NCBI GenBank assembly: GCA_034359265.1
Contig: CP136896.1
Coordinates: 68,645,501-68,709,500, forward strand
Reading direction: 5' to 3'
DNA from: Canna indica
Lineage: Eukaryota; Streptophyta; Magnoliopsida; Zingiberales; Cannaceae
Length of the DNA stretch: 64,000 bases
Part shown: positions 1 to 13,085 of the stretch, in pieces
Layout: each line of letters begins with the position of its first letter
Position numbering within the stretch: position 1 is the stretch's first letter
Made by a program: the position numbers and the translations under genes
The notes under the pieces: model-generated
Told to the model about the DNA's origin: nothing
Seen by the model: the letters and a program-made list of their open reading frames with translations, nothing else
Database searches by the model: none

Positions 1-237
1 ATCAGAATTAATAAAAATGCAAGAAATGAACAAAACTGAAATACCTATACAAAATTGATAACAAATAGGCATAATCAGTAGTATCTGCTTGGAAATGCTG
101 ATGCTCTCTAGTCATGCATCTACCCTATAGGCTAGATATACGTCCACATCATTTCTGAACTACACTCATATTTTTTAACAAAAAAAGAATTAAATGGATG
201 ATCAGAGCAAAACAAGTTCACATGGTAAGGTCAGTAC

Positions 238-3200
238 CCCTGTTCCATCCTTGGTTGAATAGTCCTTTCCAAATATTGTAACAGCAGGTCTCCTTCCAAC
301 AGCAACTTGCTGAACAAAAGGCATCAAATTATTGGGAATTCCATGAGGGTCTTCACCAATGTAACCACTAGGATGAGCTCCGACAGGATTAAAATATCTT
401 AATAGTATCATGTCCCAATCACTATCACCTTTACAGATATCACGGCAGATATCTTCAGTCATAAGCTGCGATAATAAATACAAGGAATTTTAACCTGAAT
501 AACGGATGAAAAAAGAAGGAAACTAAATGCAAAGATGAAAAAGAAAAACCTTTGTTCGTCCATATGGGTTCATTGCACATAGAGGAAAATCTTCTGTACA
601 GGGTACTTCCTTGGGCCATCCATAAACAGTGGCTGATGAGGAGAAAACCAGCTGCAGGTTTTAAGATATTAGACACCTAAGTGGTTTTTGTTTTAGAGAA
701 CAGTAAGAAAAATGCATGGAGATATTTAGGATGAAGCTCATATAGGCAATAAGGCAATCCTGAGATCTGAATTCAGGAAGTAAAGACACTGTAACTTAGA
801 AAATTCTCAAACATCAAAATGGTCACAATCAGAATAAACTTAAGCTTCACCAACCAACTTAAAATCTAGCATTTCACTGGGGAAAATCTGACTGGCAACT
901 ATATGGAGCCTAGGCCCTACTGCCTACTTTGCTTATGGCTTAACTAATATTACTTTATCATACAAAAAGGTCATGGGGTAAGAGAACAGACAATTTGTTA
1001 ATGGACAAGTTTTGTATCAATTGGTTTCTTTTTATATACTGATGCAACAAATAATAGTGAGCAAATTCAATTTACCATGATGTTAGGCATGACAGACGAT
1101 ATCATATCTCAATTCTTGCAAATAGCACTCATACTTCTATTTGTCTATTTTATATTGTTGTTATCTTATGATGTATACTCTGGAAAAGCACCTACAAAGA
1201 TGCATATTCCAATAAAGAAAACTATAAACCTGAAGGATCATGGTAGGAACTAGGAAGGATGCATGGGGATGGTCTGGGAATGATTAATGTGTGCAGCCTT
1301 ACCCCTTATAGCAAAGAGGTTGTTTCATGAATCAAATCCTAGTCTCCCAAGTCGAAATGGAGTGACCTTACCTTTGTACGAAGGCTCACTGTTAAGTTTC
1401 AACTAGGAAGTATGCATGGAAGGCTACAATTTCATTTTAGATTATTTATTCCAATACTTAATGCAAGAGGGATAACGGGATCGTATAATTTTCATAAACA
1501 TATCAGTGAACATGTTGCTCTGCATATATATAATAGACAATAGACTATAGTAAGTAATTATCATGACTTATTCATATTAATGTACAGGTCTTTGATAAGG
1601 CCTTCTAAGAATTCATTAGTCAAAGCTCACAACCACCCAGGAAGTTTTGCAGTATTAGACTGTGGTGTCCATTTCAACTTCAGAGTGAAGCATCTAGCAG
1701 GATAAAATTTCTTCTCATGATTTTCTATGTTAGTTGGAATGTTGGACCACTATCCTAAAGTTGGTTAACCTCCCACTACTTCTCAATAATATTTATTTAA
1801 TCTATGCTGAACTAGATGGAGCACTATTGCTCATATCATTGCGGAGTTTCTTATTGTTGTGAATATTTCATAATTCCAGACAAGTCTATATGAGAAATAT
1901 GGACCACAATACCTTTTTACATCCATGTGCAGTCATGACTTCGAAAAGATTTATTGTACCAATGAGGTTGTTGTTGTAATAAAGTAAAGGTTTTTTAACA
2001 CTTTCACCAACAGCCTTAAGCCCAGCAAAATGCATAACAGCATCAAACCTGCAAAATCAAATCAGAGCATGAGCTTAAAAGAATGGCATGCCTTTTTCAG
2101 GAAGATCAGAAATGAATATTAGAACGTAATCTGAAAGTGGAAAATCTGTTGTCAGGAAAAAGCCAATAAGAAATCAGCACCTAACTTGTAAAGCATCTTA
2201 TGCTTGAGAGCTTAGAATCTCTGCATTTGCATTACTTATGTTACCATTTACTGTAGAATCATTTTTTAGATAATCATAAGTAATTAAGTATCTTACATAT
2301 CAGCATGTTGTTTAAGTGACATCAAAAATATGGAGAAACTTTAATTACCCACACTTGCTCAATTATTTTCTCATCTAAAGCAAGCTTGTCTATATTTTAA
2401 CTTCCATTTTCGTTTTTCGTTTTTATTCTCAACATTAATAAGACTTTGATAAGGCAAGGAAAATTTAGTCATACCAGAAGAGCTAACTACTAACAAACTT
2501 TAGCAACTTTTAACGCGGGGGGGGGGGGGGGGGGGCTGAGTTGAATAACGTCCATTCAGCAAGTTCAATTGAGTTAATTACTAACACACAAAGACTATGT
2601 ACCAATCGACAAAGAACTGATCACTTCTGATTTCAAGAACAAGGTTCACAAGATTGATCCTTCTTCCACAGTAGAAATAAACCCACTCATTTTCCTCTTT
2701 TGCACACTAATGGTGTTCCAGCCACATTATGTAAAGCAATCATAGACAAAAGATCCAAAATGCATGTCATCAAGGACAAAAAGAAGGGAGGAAAAATCAC
2801 TAGTCTTATTGAACAGCCATCAATGTCAGGTCACTTAAGTGAAGGTGGGATGAGTCTAAGAGCATGTTGTTCAGTTGTTTGCTTTCATGAGCGCCAAAAT
2901 GTAATAATGTAATTTTGTAATAGTAATAGGCATGAAAATTTACAATACAGGATATACTATTACTTGTGCAAAAATGGGAAAAAATGAAACATACTGGCGA
3001 GAAAAAGAAAATAGGCTAATGTGCAAGAAACTTACTTAGTTGAAGAAAAAACTTTTTCCAGTGCTTCTCTATCTCGAATATCTACCTGCAAAGTACGGAA
3101 ATATCCAATATTGAATCTTCTAATTTTCAGTGTCAGTCATAAGAAACAAAGTGGAATTTGATTCATCATTGTAGACCAAAATACTAACTAACCAAATGTT

Positions 3201-4572
3201 GCAATGTGGAACTTCTAGAGGTAATCATAGTTTGTTTTGCAGGGACTATAGAGTTTTAACATGAACAAGGAATCTAGCTGACAAAAGTATCTAGTAAAAA
3301 TCAAGAAGAAATGCAACAAACAAAACATTATGACACAACAGGTTGCTTTTCTTTTTAAAAAAAATATGAACACTTAGTCAAAGAGAATACTATAGATCAA
3401 AGATAAAAGAGACAGAATGGAAGAACTGAAAACAAGTAAGGCTAATGGTTATACTCCAAAACATCAAAATGAGTTGTACATGATGCTTTTTTGAGGAAAA
3501 CTTGTAGTTAATTCTATAAGTTTAAATCCCAAGCTATGTAAGGATGTATTTTACCTTAAAAGTACGTGTCTTTCTAGTTGGAAACTACAATTATTAGGAT
3601 AGAAAGAACGATAAATGGTAGAACATCTCAAATATTTTGCCGATATACTGTAGCTTCAAAGAGATTAAAACACATAATAATAGATAAATGGAAGGAAATC
3701 CGTATGTTTTGTGAAGAAACTTCTCATGATAAATATTTTCAAGAAATTTGTTAATGGTTATTCTGAGTTTCACGAGTGGCTAACTCGACTTTTTGATTCT
3801 TGGAGATATGGTAGCAATTTCCCCATGATTTTAGACTTCAATAAATGTGTAAGATGTATAGTCTAGCATATAGAAATTGACTTTTTACTTAAGTTAACGA
3901 CATTGATTTTGGTCTTTGACTTCAAATTATCGTTTAACATACACGGTCTTTTTTTTTGAAAAGATTTAACATACACGGTCTGGCATATAGAATTGGCCGT
4001 TTCTCTAATTTAACGAAGAGACATCATAAATCATTCAGAAAACCGGAGAATCAATAGGACACAGAAGCCAAAATTGCATAATATTAGAATCTAGAATTTA
4101 CAGAGCAATGAAGCAATCAAACAATTCATAATGCTTCAACAGTTCAACATAACATTGCAAACACGCGCCAAAAGAATAAGAACCACTGCACGAAAAAAAG
4201 TGGAGTTGGGAAAAAAACATATTTATTGAAAACCACACGGAAGAAAAATCAAATCTTGTCAATCAGAAAACCACCCCTAATTCACATTTCGAAGAAACCA
4301 TCCCAACAGAAACGAAGCCCCCAAACCTGCAAAAATATCCTCGGGCGTCGTATTAGAGAGCCAAACAATACCTGATGGAAGAATAGGTTCTTGCCGAACT
4401 CCCTTGCAAGCTCCCTGACCCGGTCGATGGCAACCTCCGATGAGTTATCGAGGTTGTCCACCACGACAACGCGGAAGCCTCCTTTGAGGAGCTGCAGCAC
4501 CGTGTGGCTGCCGATGTACCCGGCGCCTCCGGTCACCAAAACGGTACGTGCCGCAGGCGGCGGAGAAGGCAT
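238..4572 (-). CDS. UGE: UDP-glucose 4-epimerase, 5' part (exons 1-5), runs off left edge
   Basis: This NAD-dependent short-chain dehydrogenase-type enzyme interconverts UDP-glucose and UDP-galactose in the cytosol, supplying galactose for cell-wall polymers and galactolipids. Five minus-strand exons join in frame with GT-AG borders: 4372-4572, 3036-3085, 1913-2048, 550-651 and 238-465, giving 239 codons of a family that is usually about 350 aa long. The start is the Met at 4572, followed by [10 protein letters not shown]. Exon 1 carries the Rossmann glycine motif [12 protein letters not shown] (about residues 13-24) and [11 protein letters not shown]. Exon 3 reads [17 protein letters not shown]. 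Exon 4 holds the catalytic serine region SSSATVYG and the Y-x3-K pair in NPYGRTK (about Y159 and K163). Exon 5 has [15 protein letters not shown]. The C-terminal exons lie outside the window. The family call is secure; which UGE paralogue it is cannot be told. Confidence 0.95.
2517..2535. repeat. 19-nt poly-G run in a UGE intron
   Basis: An uninterrupted run of 19 G on the plus strand lies in the intron between UGE exons 2 and 3, so the transcript carries a C run. Runs this long are unstable and often miscounted in assemblies. Confidence 0.9.
3933..3981 (-). mobile_element. Minimal LINE-like insertion with 17-bp target-site duplication
   Basis: The 17-mer TTTAACATACACGGTCT occurs at 3933-3949 and again at 3965-3981. 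Between the copies lie only 15 nt, eight T followed by GAAAAGA. The longer T-run at 56375 is followed by the same GAAAAGA. An A-tail plus a few 3' bases framed by a target-site duplication is what extreme 5' truncation during target-primed reverse transcription would leave. It sits in UGE intron 1. Confidence 0.7.
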
Positions 4573-4707
4573 CGTATCGGCGGAACGACGAGGAGCAGAA
4601 GCACACGATTCCTTGAGATCTGGAGAGACGAGCGCGGCCGGTATGGGCGAGGAGAGGGGAGAAGAAATGGGGGGATGGAATTATGATCCGGGAGCGAGGG
4701 AGGTAGG

Positions 4708-4715
4708 TATATATA
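4708..4715 (-). promoter_or_regulatory. Probable TATA box of the epimerase gene
   Basis: TATATATA lies about 135 bp upstream of the UGE start codon on the same strand, in an otherwise GC-rich stretch. The distance suits a plant core promoter with a 5' UTR of about 100 bp. Position and sequence only; the transcription start is not shown. Confidence 0.5.
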
Positions 4716-5571
4716 CCCGCGGTTGATCTCTAACCGCCATGGTCGCCGAGCATGCGCTGTCCGCGGACACCCCAAGAAGCCTCCGTCAACAAGAGAAAAA
4801 AATATTCCTCTTCTTCTAATTTGATTATTTCTTCCCCCTCGCGGGAATTATTCGCCTTTCGCTATTGTTTAAGATATCGAGCGGCCCACGTGGCAATATA
4901 TGGTTGGCCGACTTCGGAATTTTTCCAGCTCGTTCCCCGCTAACGGTCGGGCACAGGAGTAGGGGTCTGCTGTCCGGGCCCAAACAGGGTGCAGCTTTAA
5001 CGAGCCGTGTGGAACCCAAGTCAGTTAAAGACGCGAGGCCGGCGGACCGCATCTCGAGTGCGGGGAAGTGGACCCTGTCTTCGCGGAGGCAGCAGAACTT
5101 CGTGGACCACGCGTGTCGCTGCAGCGTTAATTATGTAGGTCACGTGTTCGACGGAATGGCTATGAGGGTGATCCGGTGAGGGTGGATATTTGAGGTCTCG
5201 ACGGAGGAGGGCGCGCCGCACATTGGGGACGATCGGATCTCGAGGCGCGGAGGATGTGAACGTGGTACGCTTTGCGTCATGGTGGGGAAACGATGACTGG
5301 CGATTCAAGGGGGCCACAAGACGCGCACAAAGCTGGTCGCGGCCATCTCGTGATGCGAATTAGGCATGGAAAGGATCCCATGTGGTCGATCGGCTCACGA
5401 GCTCAAACGAGGTCCAATCGGTGATTGATTGCGATGCATCTCGAAGTACGTCACAGGGAGCCACACAGAGGAATGATGGGCGCTTGTCTTCCTTGGGCCT
5501 CACTACCATTGTTTACATCTGTAAAAGACATCCTAGGGCTGGAGATCAGGGACCACCCCAGAAGGTAATAC
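4716..5571. other. GC-rich region upstream of UGE, no gene seen
   Basis: The stretch is GC-rich for this window and has several overlapping open frames, none with a recognisable domain or codon pattern. It is most likely the distal promoter of the epimerase gene. Confidence 0.5.
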
Positions 5572-5594
5572 CTCTCTCTCTCTCTCTCTCTCTC
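5572..5594. repeat. (CT)n microsatellite
   Basis: A run of CT dinucleotides. A short tandem of GTCGCGT units follows at about 5687-5707. Confidence 0.9.
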
Positions 5595-6902
5595 AAATGG
5601 ATCCAATTTGACTTAATATCATAAAGAAATAACTATCTCTCGAAAATGAGCTGAATGCAGCGTGATTAACAAAATGGAAATAACTGTCGCGTGTCGCGTG
5701 TCGCGTGCGGAAGGTTTGTAGTTTGTACTGGCCGCAGACGCGCACGCTACCACGGCCAAATGCCCGTGCGAGGCTCCGCAGGAGAAGCAGCAAGCATCTG
5801 CGAAGAGGAGAAGAATAGTGGAGATTTGACTGACGTGTGAATTTGGGAAGCTTCATGCACGAGCAACTACACAAGGTCAACTCGTAGATCTCATCAGTGT
5901 TAATAATATTGGAAATAAATTAAAATGACTGTAGCGGATCTATTAATAGAGAGGCATTGACCTGAAAATTAAATTGTCGAATCACGAGTATTTAGTAGCT
6001 AACGTCATTTTAATTGTTTCTAGCATTGAGTTAATGAAACGACATTGTTTTAACTATTATATTATAAATGGTGATGTAAACAAGTTCTTTGCACGTGACC
6101 TTTGGCAAAGGGTACAGAGATGTTTAAATATAGGACAAAATAAGAGAATATAATAAAGAATTATTTCATATTTATTTCACATAATATTAGATAAGAAAAC
6201 TAATATTATCCTACGTTTAGCTTATATATACTGTATATCAATACACAACACAACACATATTTTATACTTGGATGTTCATAAATTTATAAGTCCGAGTAGA
6301 GTTCTCTTTTTCTTGTTCTTATCTTAACTACAATACGACTCGGATGAATATATTTATACATAGAATTGGAATGAATTAATAAAATTATTATTGTCCATAA
6401 TAATCTCTCCTAATAAATTTAAGATCACGAATGGTGAAAATCTCAATGTCCCCGTTATATTCTTATTGGCTTTATCTATATTTTACATATTAATAATTTA
6501 TATAGTTTTTTTTTTGGTTCAACTATCTATTTCACAAATAAGCTAATTAATAAATTATTACACCAAGGCTAGAAATTATCGCCAAATTTATAAGTATAAT
6601 TACTTGATGATACATATTTAATTAATCAATTGTTGCAAAATGAGCTATCAGCTTACTTGACTTTTCATGTATGTTTGAATTCACATCAAGGTTGATAGGC
6701 AAATTAAAGTCTGACTTTAATTTGTTCGGCATCATCAACATTCAACGTTCTTAAAAATAAAAAATATTTAAAATATTTTATACTACGTATGACAAAATAA
6801 GTACCAAATAATAAATCAAGCCAAAATTACATGGGCATAACTAAAAATATCCTAGTGGGGTGGAGGAGTGAGACTAGGTGTCATGTTACCACGAGATCCA
6901 AG
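5595..6902. other. AT-rich intergenic DNA, nothing recognised
   Basis: There is no open frame of interest and no repeat boundary that I could define. Confidence 0.5.
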
Positions 6903-7418
6903 TAGGGGTAGGGGTGAGCAAAATTTACTAATTAATTGAATTAATTGATTAACCGATCGAACCGAAATTGAATTTTCTGAATAATTTTCGATTCAGTTAA
7001 CAGTTAAAAAAATGTTTTCGATTTTCGCTTCGATTCGATAAATTAACTGATCTGTTCGATCGGTTAATTACCGAATTAACCGAATACTAGTATATATTAA
7101 ATAAAATAAAAATATATGCTTATATTGTGGCTTGCGACAGTGGTTAAAAGGCTTTTTTTTATCCCAGCAACTTGGGTTTGGGTCTTGGTAACTTATAATT
7201 TTTAGTTTTATTTTATTTATGGTTAGAGATATAACTTCTGTTAGTAATATTTAGATCAAAAATATGATTTGCTCTAATGGTTAAGGTATTATATTTTAAT
7301 GGTGAATTAATCAAATTTTTTCGGTTCAGTAAACGATTAACAAAAAATTCTCAATTCGGTTCAGTTAACCGAAAGTTTGGTTCGGTTAATTAACCGAACC
7401 AACCAATGCTCACCTTTG
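6903..7418. mobile_element. hAT-type MITE of the GGTTCGGTT family
   Basis: The ends read GGGGTGAGCA (6911-6920) and TGCTCACC (7408-7415 region), which are inverted copies. Just inside both ends lie repeats rich in GGTTAATTAACCGAACC. The flanks GATCCAAG (6895-6902) and GATCCACG (7419-7426) match at 7 of 8 positions, consistent with the 8-bp target duplication of hAT elements. The left end is doubled (TAGGGGTAGGGG), so the first base is uncertain by a few nt. The middle has two tRNA-like segments around 7130-7195 and 7265-7290. No transposase is present. A second copy starts near 62992. Confidence 0.65.
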
Positions 7419-7426
7419 GATCCACG

Positions 7427-8034
7427 TACTACTTCCTTAGAAACAATTAACCGCCCCTCCCCCAACACACAGCATATAGATTTTTTAGTTTATTGAAAAA
7501 AAATTGATCTTTAAGTGTACCACCTAAAATTTAGTGTTTTGTTCGAAACTTTTGCATGAAAAACTTTCAACAAATTTTCAGCTTTCTCAAATTGGTATTG
7601 CTAATTTTGATCATTAATGTCCTTCTTTTCAATGTTGAGTTGAAAACTCGTGATCACTTATTTTTAGCTATCCTATAACTTCTAAAGTTGGGAATGTCTT
7701 GAGTCAAAAACTATGTACTCATTTATAAGATAGGGAGCAATGGTATGATAATTTTTGGTTCTCATTCTTTCATATTTTAATCACTTTAAAATTAAGAGCA
7801 TCGATTGCTTTGCTGCTACCGGTTGATTCATCTAACACGCTATGAATAATTTCTTGGACCATTTTAGGTAGTTGATCTCCTCTAAAATACTGGCTTTTAT
7901 AGCCAACTACATAAACAACCACTTGTTTGAGCCATTTTATAAGGGATCATTCTGATCCTCAATTTCCTAGATTAATAAGATATGTGTTTCTTTTTGTTTT
8001 TTTTTAAATCCTAGCATCAAATTTAATTTTAAAA
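7427..8034. other. Intergenic DNA, nothing recognised
   Basis: AT-rich sequence without a coding frame or a defined repeat end. Confidence 0.5.
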
Positions 8035-8275
8035 AATCAACGCTTAATAGTTGCCGCTCCAAAAGAACCATCTCCTTCCGTCGAGTTTGGCTCTCACTCA
8101 ATTGTCGGCGTCCTAAAGATCGATGGACAAAAAGTACCCAGGCACGTCGTACACACTGTTGAGGATACTATTGATTAAGATAAGTTTCCCATTTCTCGGA
8201 AAGCATTTTACCCTTCCAACTCACAGACTTCCTATCTACCTTGTCCAACACAACATTCCAGGTGAGTTTGTTATT
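8035..8275 (-). pseudogene. LINE ORF2 relic (segment after the reverse transcriptase core)
   Basis: Read on the minus strand with frame changes, this encodes a stretch like WNVVLDKVDRKSVSWKGKML and then RAKLDGRRWFFWSGNY. These match the conserved LINE ORF2 region after the catalytic core (usual pattern: SWKGK-LS, WV---ID--RR-FFWSG), also seen in the long LINE ORF at 34209-37817. Stops and frameshifts break it. No A-tail or target duplication was found. Confidence 0.6.
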
Positions 8276-9604
8276 CAGGTATTACTTAATTATGGCATCA
8301 TCATAGACTCAAAAACACAACAAAGGTACGTAGTTGTTTCATTGCTGAATTTCTATATAAAAAAAAATTGGTCAAAATACATTTGAATATGAAAAAGGAA
8401 GGAAAGCATATATATTTCAATTTTCGAATTGTCAAAATAATACCGCGTTTAAATTAGTCAATTAGGTAGGCTGGGATCACAAATTAATTGTGGATCCCAC
8501 GAGCTTGACCCGAGTGAGACCTTCCAAATTCGAGTTGATTTAGTCTTCTATTCGATCAGTTGGTGCAACTTAAGTATTCGAATTAATGATTAGATATGAA
8601 TTTAATAATACTGATACACTTTTAATCTAATATTACATTGACTCTTATTTAATTATAGATGGAGAGTGTTTATTAGGAGAACGACTTTGGAGAAACGTAC
8701 GTGGAACGTGAAGTATGTGCCGACTCACCAATAATTAGGTATTGAATTGGACGTGTGGCAGCTGACCTAATGCTGCTGCACTGCACCAGGGAAGTTTCGA
8801 TTCATATTTTTTGAGTCAAACTTGATCGAATTGATGAACTCTACTATTTTTATTAATTTTTATTTTGCTATTTTCTATTTGGCCGTCCACCAACTTGTAC
8901 CAAGTGATCGAAGACAAATTAAGAGGATATGGCTCATTTAAATATTGGATGAAACCATGAGTAGCTGAACCAAGTGAAGACTACAATTAAGAGGATGTGG
9001 CTTCTTTGTAGCAGCTGACCTAATTGCATTTATGATCTCTGACTAAGGAGATCATAAAGTAAAGCTTATTTGGTGCACAAATTGGAACAATTTTCATTCC
9101 AAGATCCAGGTGAAGTTAGTTTCTTGCTATCGAAGTATTCCATTACGCTTAATTAGGATCCAGGTGATCAAGTTGTACTTCACATTGTATAATTAATTTT
9201 CTAGTGGATTGAAATTCTGTTTGACTTTTTAGGTATATTATACATCAACAAGTTAACATTTAATGTCAGCATGCCAAAGGAAGTTGACTTATTAGTTTGA
9301 CTTAAACCCAGTCGAGAATCTCTCACTCGCAAGGGAGCAAGCAACACATGCAAATTAACCCTTATGGAATTTGTTTAAATACCAAAAAAATAAGCACATA
9401 AGGAGTGCGATATATATAAATAATTAATGCATGCAGCACTTATTTAATTAATCTCGATCAACATGTGGAGCTCCGCCATGGATAGAGAATTAGGCGAAGA
9501 TGGATATCCCAAAGTAGATCCGAATCACATGCCAACTGACTTGGAATAAATGCATTGATGGTATGAAATCTATAATAAAACTCAAAACTTGGAGTTGCTA
9601 GCAA
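8276..9604. other. Intergenic DNA, nothing recognised
   Basis: No coding frame with domain signal. Short recurring phrases such as AATTAAGAGGATRTGGCT (about 8917 and 8990) hint at an old local duplication. Confidence 0.4.
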
Positions 9605-11273
9605 GATGGTACGTATTGTTTTTTTTTTTTTGAAACGGAAACGGTATACTATTAATGAGTAATGAGAGGTTATAACAATAGTTGAGAAAATAAAATAGTA
9701 AAAACATGAGTTCAAAAGTAAAATAGGCAACCCCAACAAAAGTAGCTCACACAACAACCATAACAGTACCTACTCCTAAGGAGGAGAACAGAATGAATAG
9801 AAATTAGCCGCTGAAGCTACCAAAACAGGCAACGAAGAGCGACGGTTCTGAAAAACTCGAGAGTTGCGCTCAAATCAGATGAACCAACACCATATCAGAA
9901 TTAATCTCAAGCGAGCCAACCAACATTTAGTTGATTCATTTGAAGATTGCGAAATGCAAAGCAGAGTGTAAGACAGCTTTAGCAACGAGAGGAAGGAACG
10001 TCATCCGCAGGAGGTGAAGGGACATGCAAGGAATAAGTGATGGTGTGACTCCTTCCCCCCGGAACATAATAGACCAGAATCATCGGAGGTGACCTCCTAG
10101 CGCCGGAGACGATCCTGAGTAAGCAAGCGTCTTCGGAACCGAAGCCAACTGAAGATAGAAATCTTAGGAGGCAAACGGTTCCTCTAGCTAGAGCATCTGA
10201 AAGAAAGGGCACGACACCCCTCTAAACATGAGAAGCCAATGTGCGCTTTGCGTAGAGAAAGAGCCATTGTGCCCCCCACTTCCAACCAAGAACATCATCA
10301 CCGGAGGTGTGTCGGATGACCTCCAGCTTCGATTCCAAAGAGACCAACTGGTCAACATCCATCAAAGCCGAGAAAGGAATATTCCACCCAATGCACCCCC
10401 CAAAAGGCCCGGCCAATCGAGCCTCAAATACAGAGCAGTTCGAAAATTGGGCACGGAGGAATAAGGAAGGAAAAAGATCAATCAGGCACGAGCCGTTCAC
10501 CCACTTATCAGTCTAAAGCTTGGTTCGTTTGCCATCACCAACCGAGTAGGAAACCCCCGAAGAAAATAACTCAAAGAGCGTCGAGAGATCCTTCCAATTA
10601 TAGGTGAAACCCGCCGATAGAAAGTAACTCCAGACCACAACCGAAAGTTCTCATACAACTTCTCCATAATCTTCACCCAAAACAAATCACGCCTTGTAAG
10701 ACCTTCCATAACCAACCTCCTCGTCGAGCCAAACCATGCGCCAGGAGATCAAGAACACCGAGACCTCCATCCTCCTTAGGACAAGCGATACAATCCCAAC
10801 CAACAAGGCATTTACCATTAATAGAGGACCCATCCACATCGGACCAGAAGAATGTTCTTCTCTTCTTGTCAATCATTTTAATCACCCAACTAGGGGCTTT
10901 GAACATGGAGAGGAGATAGGCGACGGAGCTAGTAATAGTGCTATTAACGAGCACCAATCTACCAGCCCGAAATAATAATCTTCCTTGTCAAAAGGAGAGA
11001 CGAGCATCAATTTTTGCAATAAGACCAAGCCAATCAGCCATGCATAGTCTTCCAATCATGAGAGGAAGTCCCAAGTAATTCAGAGGAAAAGACGAGGCCT
11101 TACATCCGATCATCCTCGCCACCCACTCAGCTCAAGTCCGGTCATCCTTAAAGCTCACAACTTCAGATTTGCCTAGATTGATTTTAAGGTCAGAAGCAAG
11201 CTCAAAGCATTTCAAAAGAAAGAGCAGGTTTCTCAAACAATCCTCCTTATTGTTTGAGATGTTATGTATTGTT
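9605..11273 (-). mobile_element. 5'-truncated LINE with target-site duplication
   Basis: A T-run starting at 9619 marks the A-tail of a minus-strand element. The flanks 9605-9620 (GATGGTACGTATTGTT) and 11258-11273 (GATGTTATGTATTGTT) match at 14 of 16 positions and form an aged target-site duplication around the insert 9621-11257. Minus-strand frames show LINE ORF2: VNSTITSSVAYLLSMFKAPS, then a segment ending RRTFFWSDVDG, ACPKEDGGLGVLDL and further C-terminal parts, spread over at least three frames with stops. The RT core and everything 5' of it are missing, so the copy is dead. It resembles the long LINE at 34058-40379. Confidence 0.8.
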
Positions 11274-13085
11274 CACTTCCACAAACTGCTCTTTTAAGTT
11301 TTAATTAAATAATTAAGCTGGAATTAATATTGAAGACTTGGATTTTAGTTGCTCGTGCAATCAAGGGAAAACTGGTTATTGATCATTTCTTCATCTTCTC
11401 AAACACAATGTCTTAACATAAAAGATAGGGCCCAACAATAATTTGGAACATGGATGACCTGTCCAACCAAACTGAGAGGGACCCAATGAATCCGTGGATG
11501 AGATGATGGAACCTTCCATTTGCTAGCTCTTGAAAAGATATGATGATCAATTTGGTTGTCATGCCTGCCTTGCTGTTGCTGGTTGTCAGCTAATCAATTC
11601 TTAGTATCTAGCAAACTTTGTGCAAGGTGATGGTTTTGGTTGAGCTAGCTCCAGTGCAAGGTTAGCTGTTGCCTAATGATGAGTTCATTCATGTGCTCCA
11701 GTACATGGATGATTCCAACACCAAGGATGAGTGGATAGTTTGGGCCATCAATTACTTAGTATTATGTAATGATAAGATATATAATACAAATGAGTTTTGA
11801 CAACTTTCCCAATTAGTCAAGTTGTGATGGTGAGAATCTTATCTACATTTCCAATTTTAAATTAAGTTTGGAGCAACAAAATTGGCTTTATACTTGAATG
11901 ATAAGAGAAGTGTTTTTGTCTGTTTTGGTAGATATGTAGTTTAATTAATTGAGAGCGTCAATAATTAATCCATCAAGATAACCCTAATTAAACTACTTTA
12001 TTGTACAAATAATTGAGATTAGTTAAGATGAATTAAGATTAAGCTATGAGGTTTGCTTCATTGTCCTAGCTCAAGTAATTATTTGCAAGTTGTAAAGGAG
12101 CTGTTCATGCATGGGCAATTAATGAGACCTGAACTAATAATTCCTAGATCTTTGTAGGGACATAAATTAAACATATAGTGCCTTGATATTAGCAACTATT
12201 TATGGAGAAAAAGACCTAATGAGTAGAGTATAGGGAAGCACACATCAAGATAAGCACCAAATTAGGAACATAGACTACTGGCCTTGTTATTAACTAGAGA
12301 ACCGAATGCGCTCGTAATTACGGATCTCATAATTAAGAAAGAAAATAATTTTAATTTTTCTTTTCATCTTTTAAAGAAAATAAGTAAATTTGCCTTTTTC
12401 ATCCTTTTAAAGAAAATAATTTCAATTTGCCTACTTGTTTACTCCCTTACGGGTGGTGGGCTCACTCATGCACTATTTGTACTTACGGGCGGTGGGCTCA
12501 CTCACCACAATTTCTACGCGTGTCCAAATTAACTTGTCCGGACGTCAACTACTTGTCCACCATGCATGCAAACGTGGCAAGAAATCCCCGGCCCGCATAA
12601 TATCAAATTGGGTTTGGCCCAAATTCAACGAGCTTGAAGAGAGTTTTGGCCGTGGATGAGTTGACGATCAACTCTTGGATGACTTAGCCAGAAGCCTCAA
12701 GCTAATCAAGGAATCAATTCCAACCAAATCTTAATTAATTAAACTGCAACCAAGTAGTTGATCTTTAATTAAGTTTTGTGTTGGTGCTTGAGAGTGGAAG
12801 GATGGATGATATGAACAAACAATGATCTTTAGGACTTAGAAAATAGTTGGCAACAAGTCAAATGCCAGCTATATATAATATATTGCTTTTAAAAAAACTA
12901 CTAGTAATTTTATGAACTTTCTCCAATATCCAAACTTGTACTAATTATAAAGAGTTCAGCCTTCTCTATCGTCTACCCAACACATATGCATATGACTAGA
13001 TATATAATATCACCTGATGATAACTAAACAATTGAACTACTTAATTAACTTAGCTAGTTTTATATATGTAACAACTGTATATATT
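11274..13085. other. Intergenic DNA with a short direct repeat
   Basis: No gene seen. A phrase TTACGGGYGGTGGGCTCACTC occurs twice (about 12446 and 12482). The rest is AT-rich. Confidence 0.5.

Noticed and set aside
4391..4726. Open frames on the plus strand opposite UGE exon 1
   Set aside because: They are the GC-rich complement of the epimerase exon and its leader; no domain is seen and the minus-strand frame fully explains the sequence.
4865..5317. Overlapping open frames upstream of UGE
   Set aside because: Composition-driven frames on both strands with no motif or splice context.
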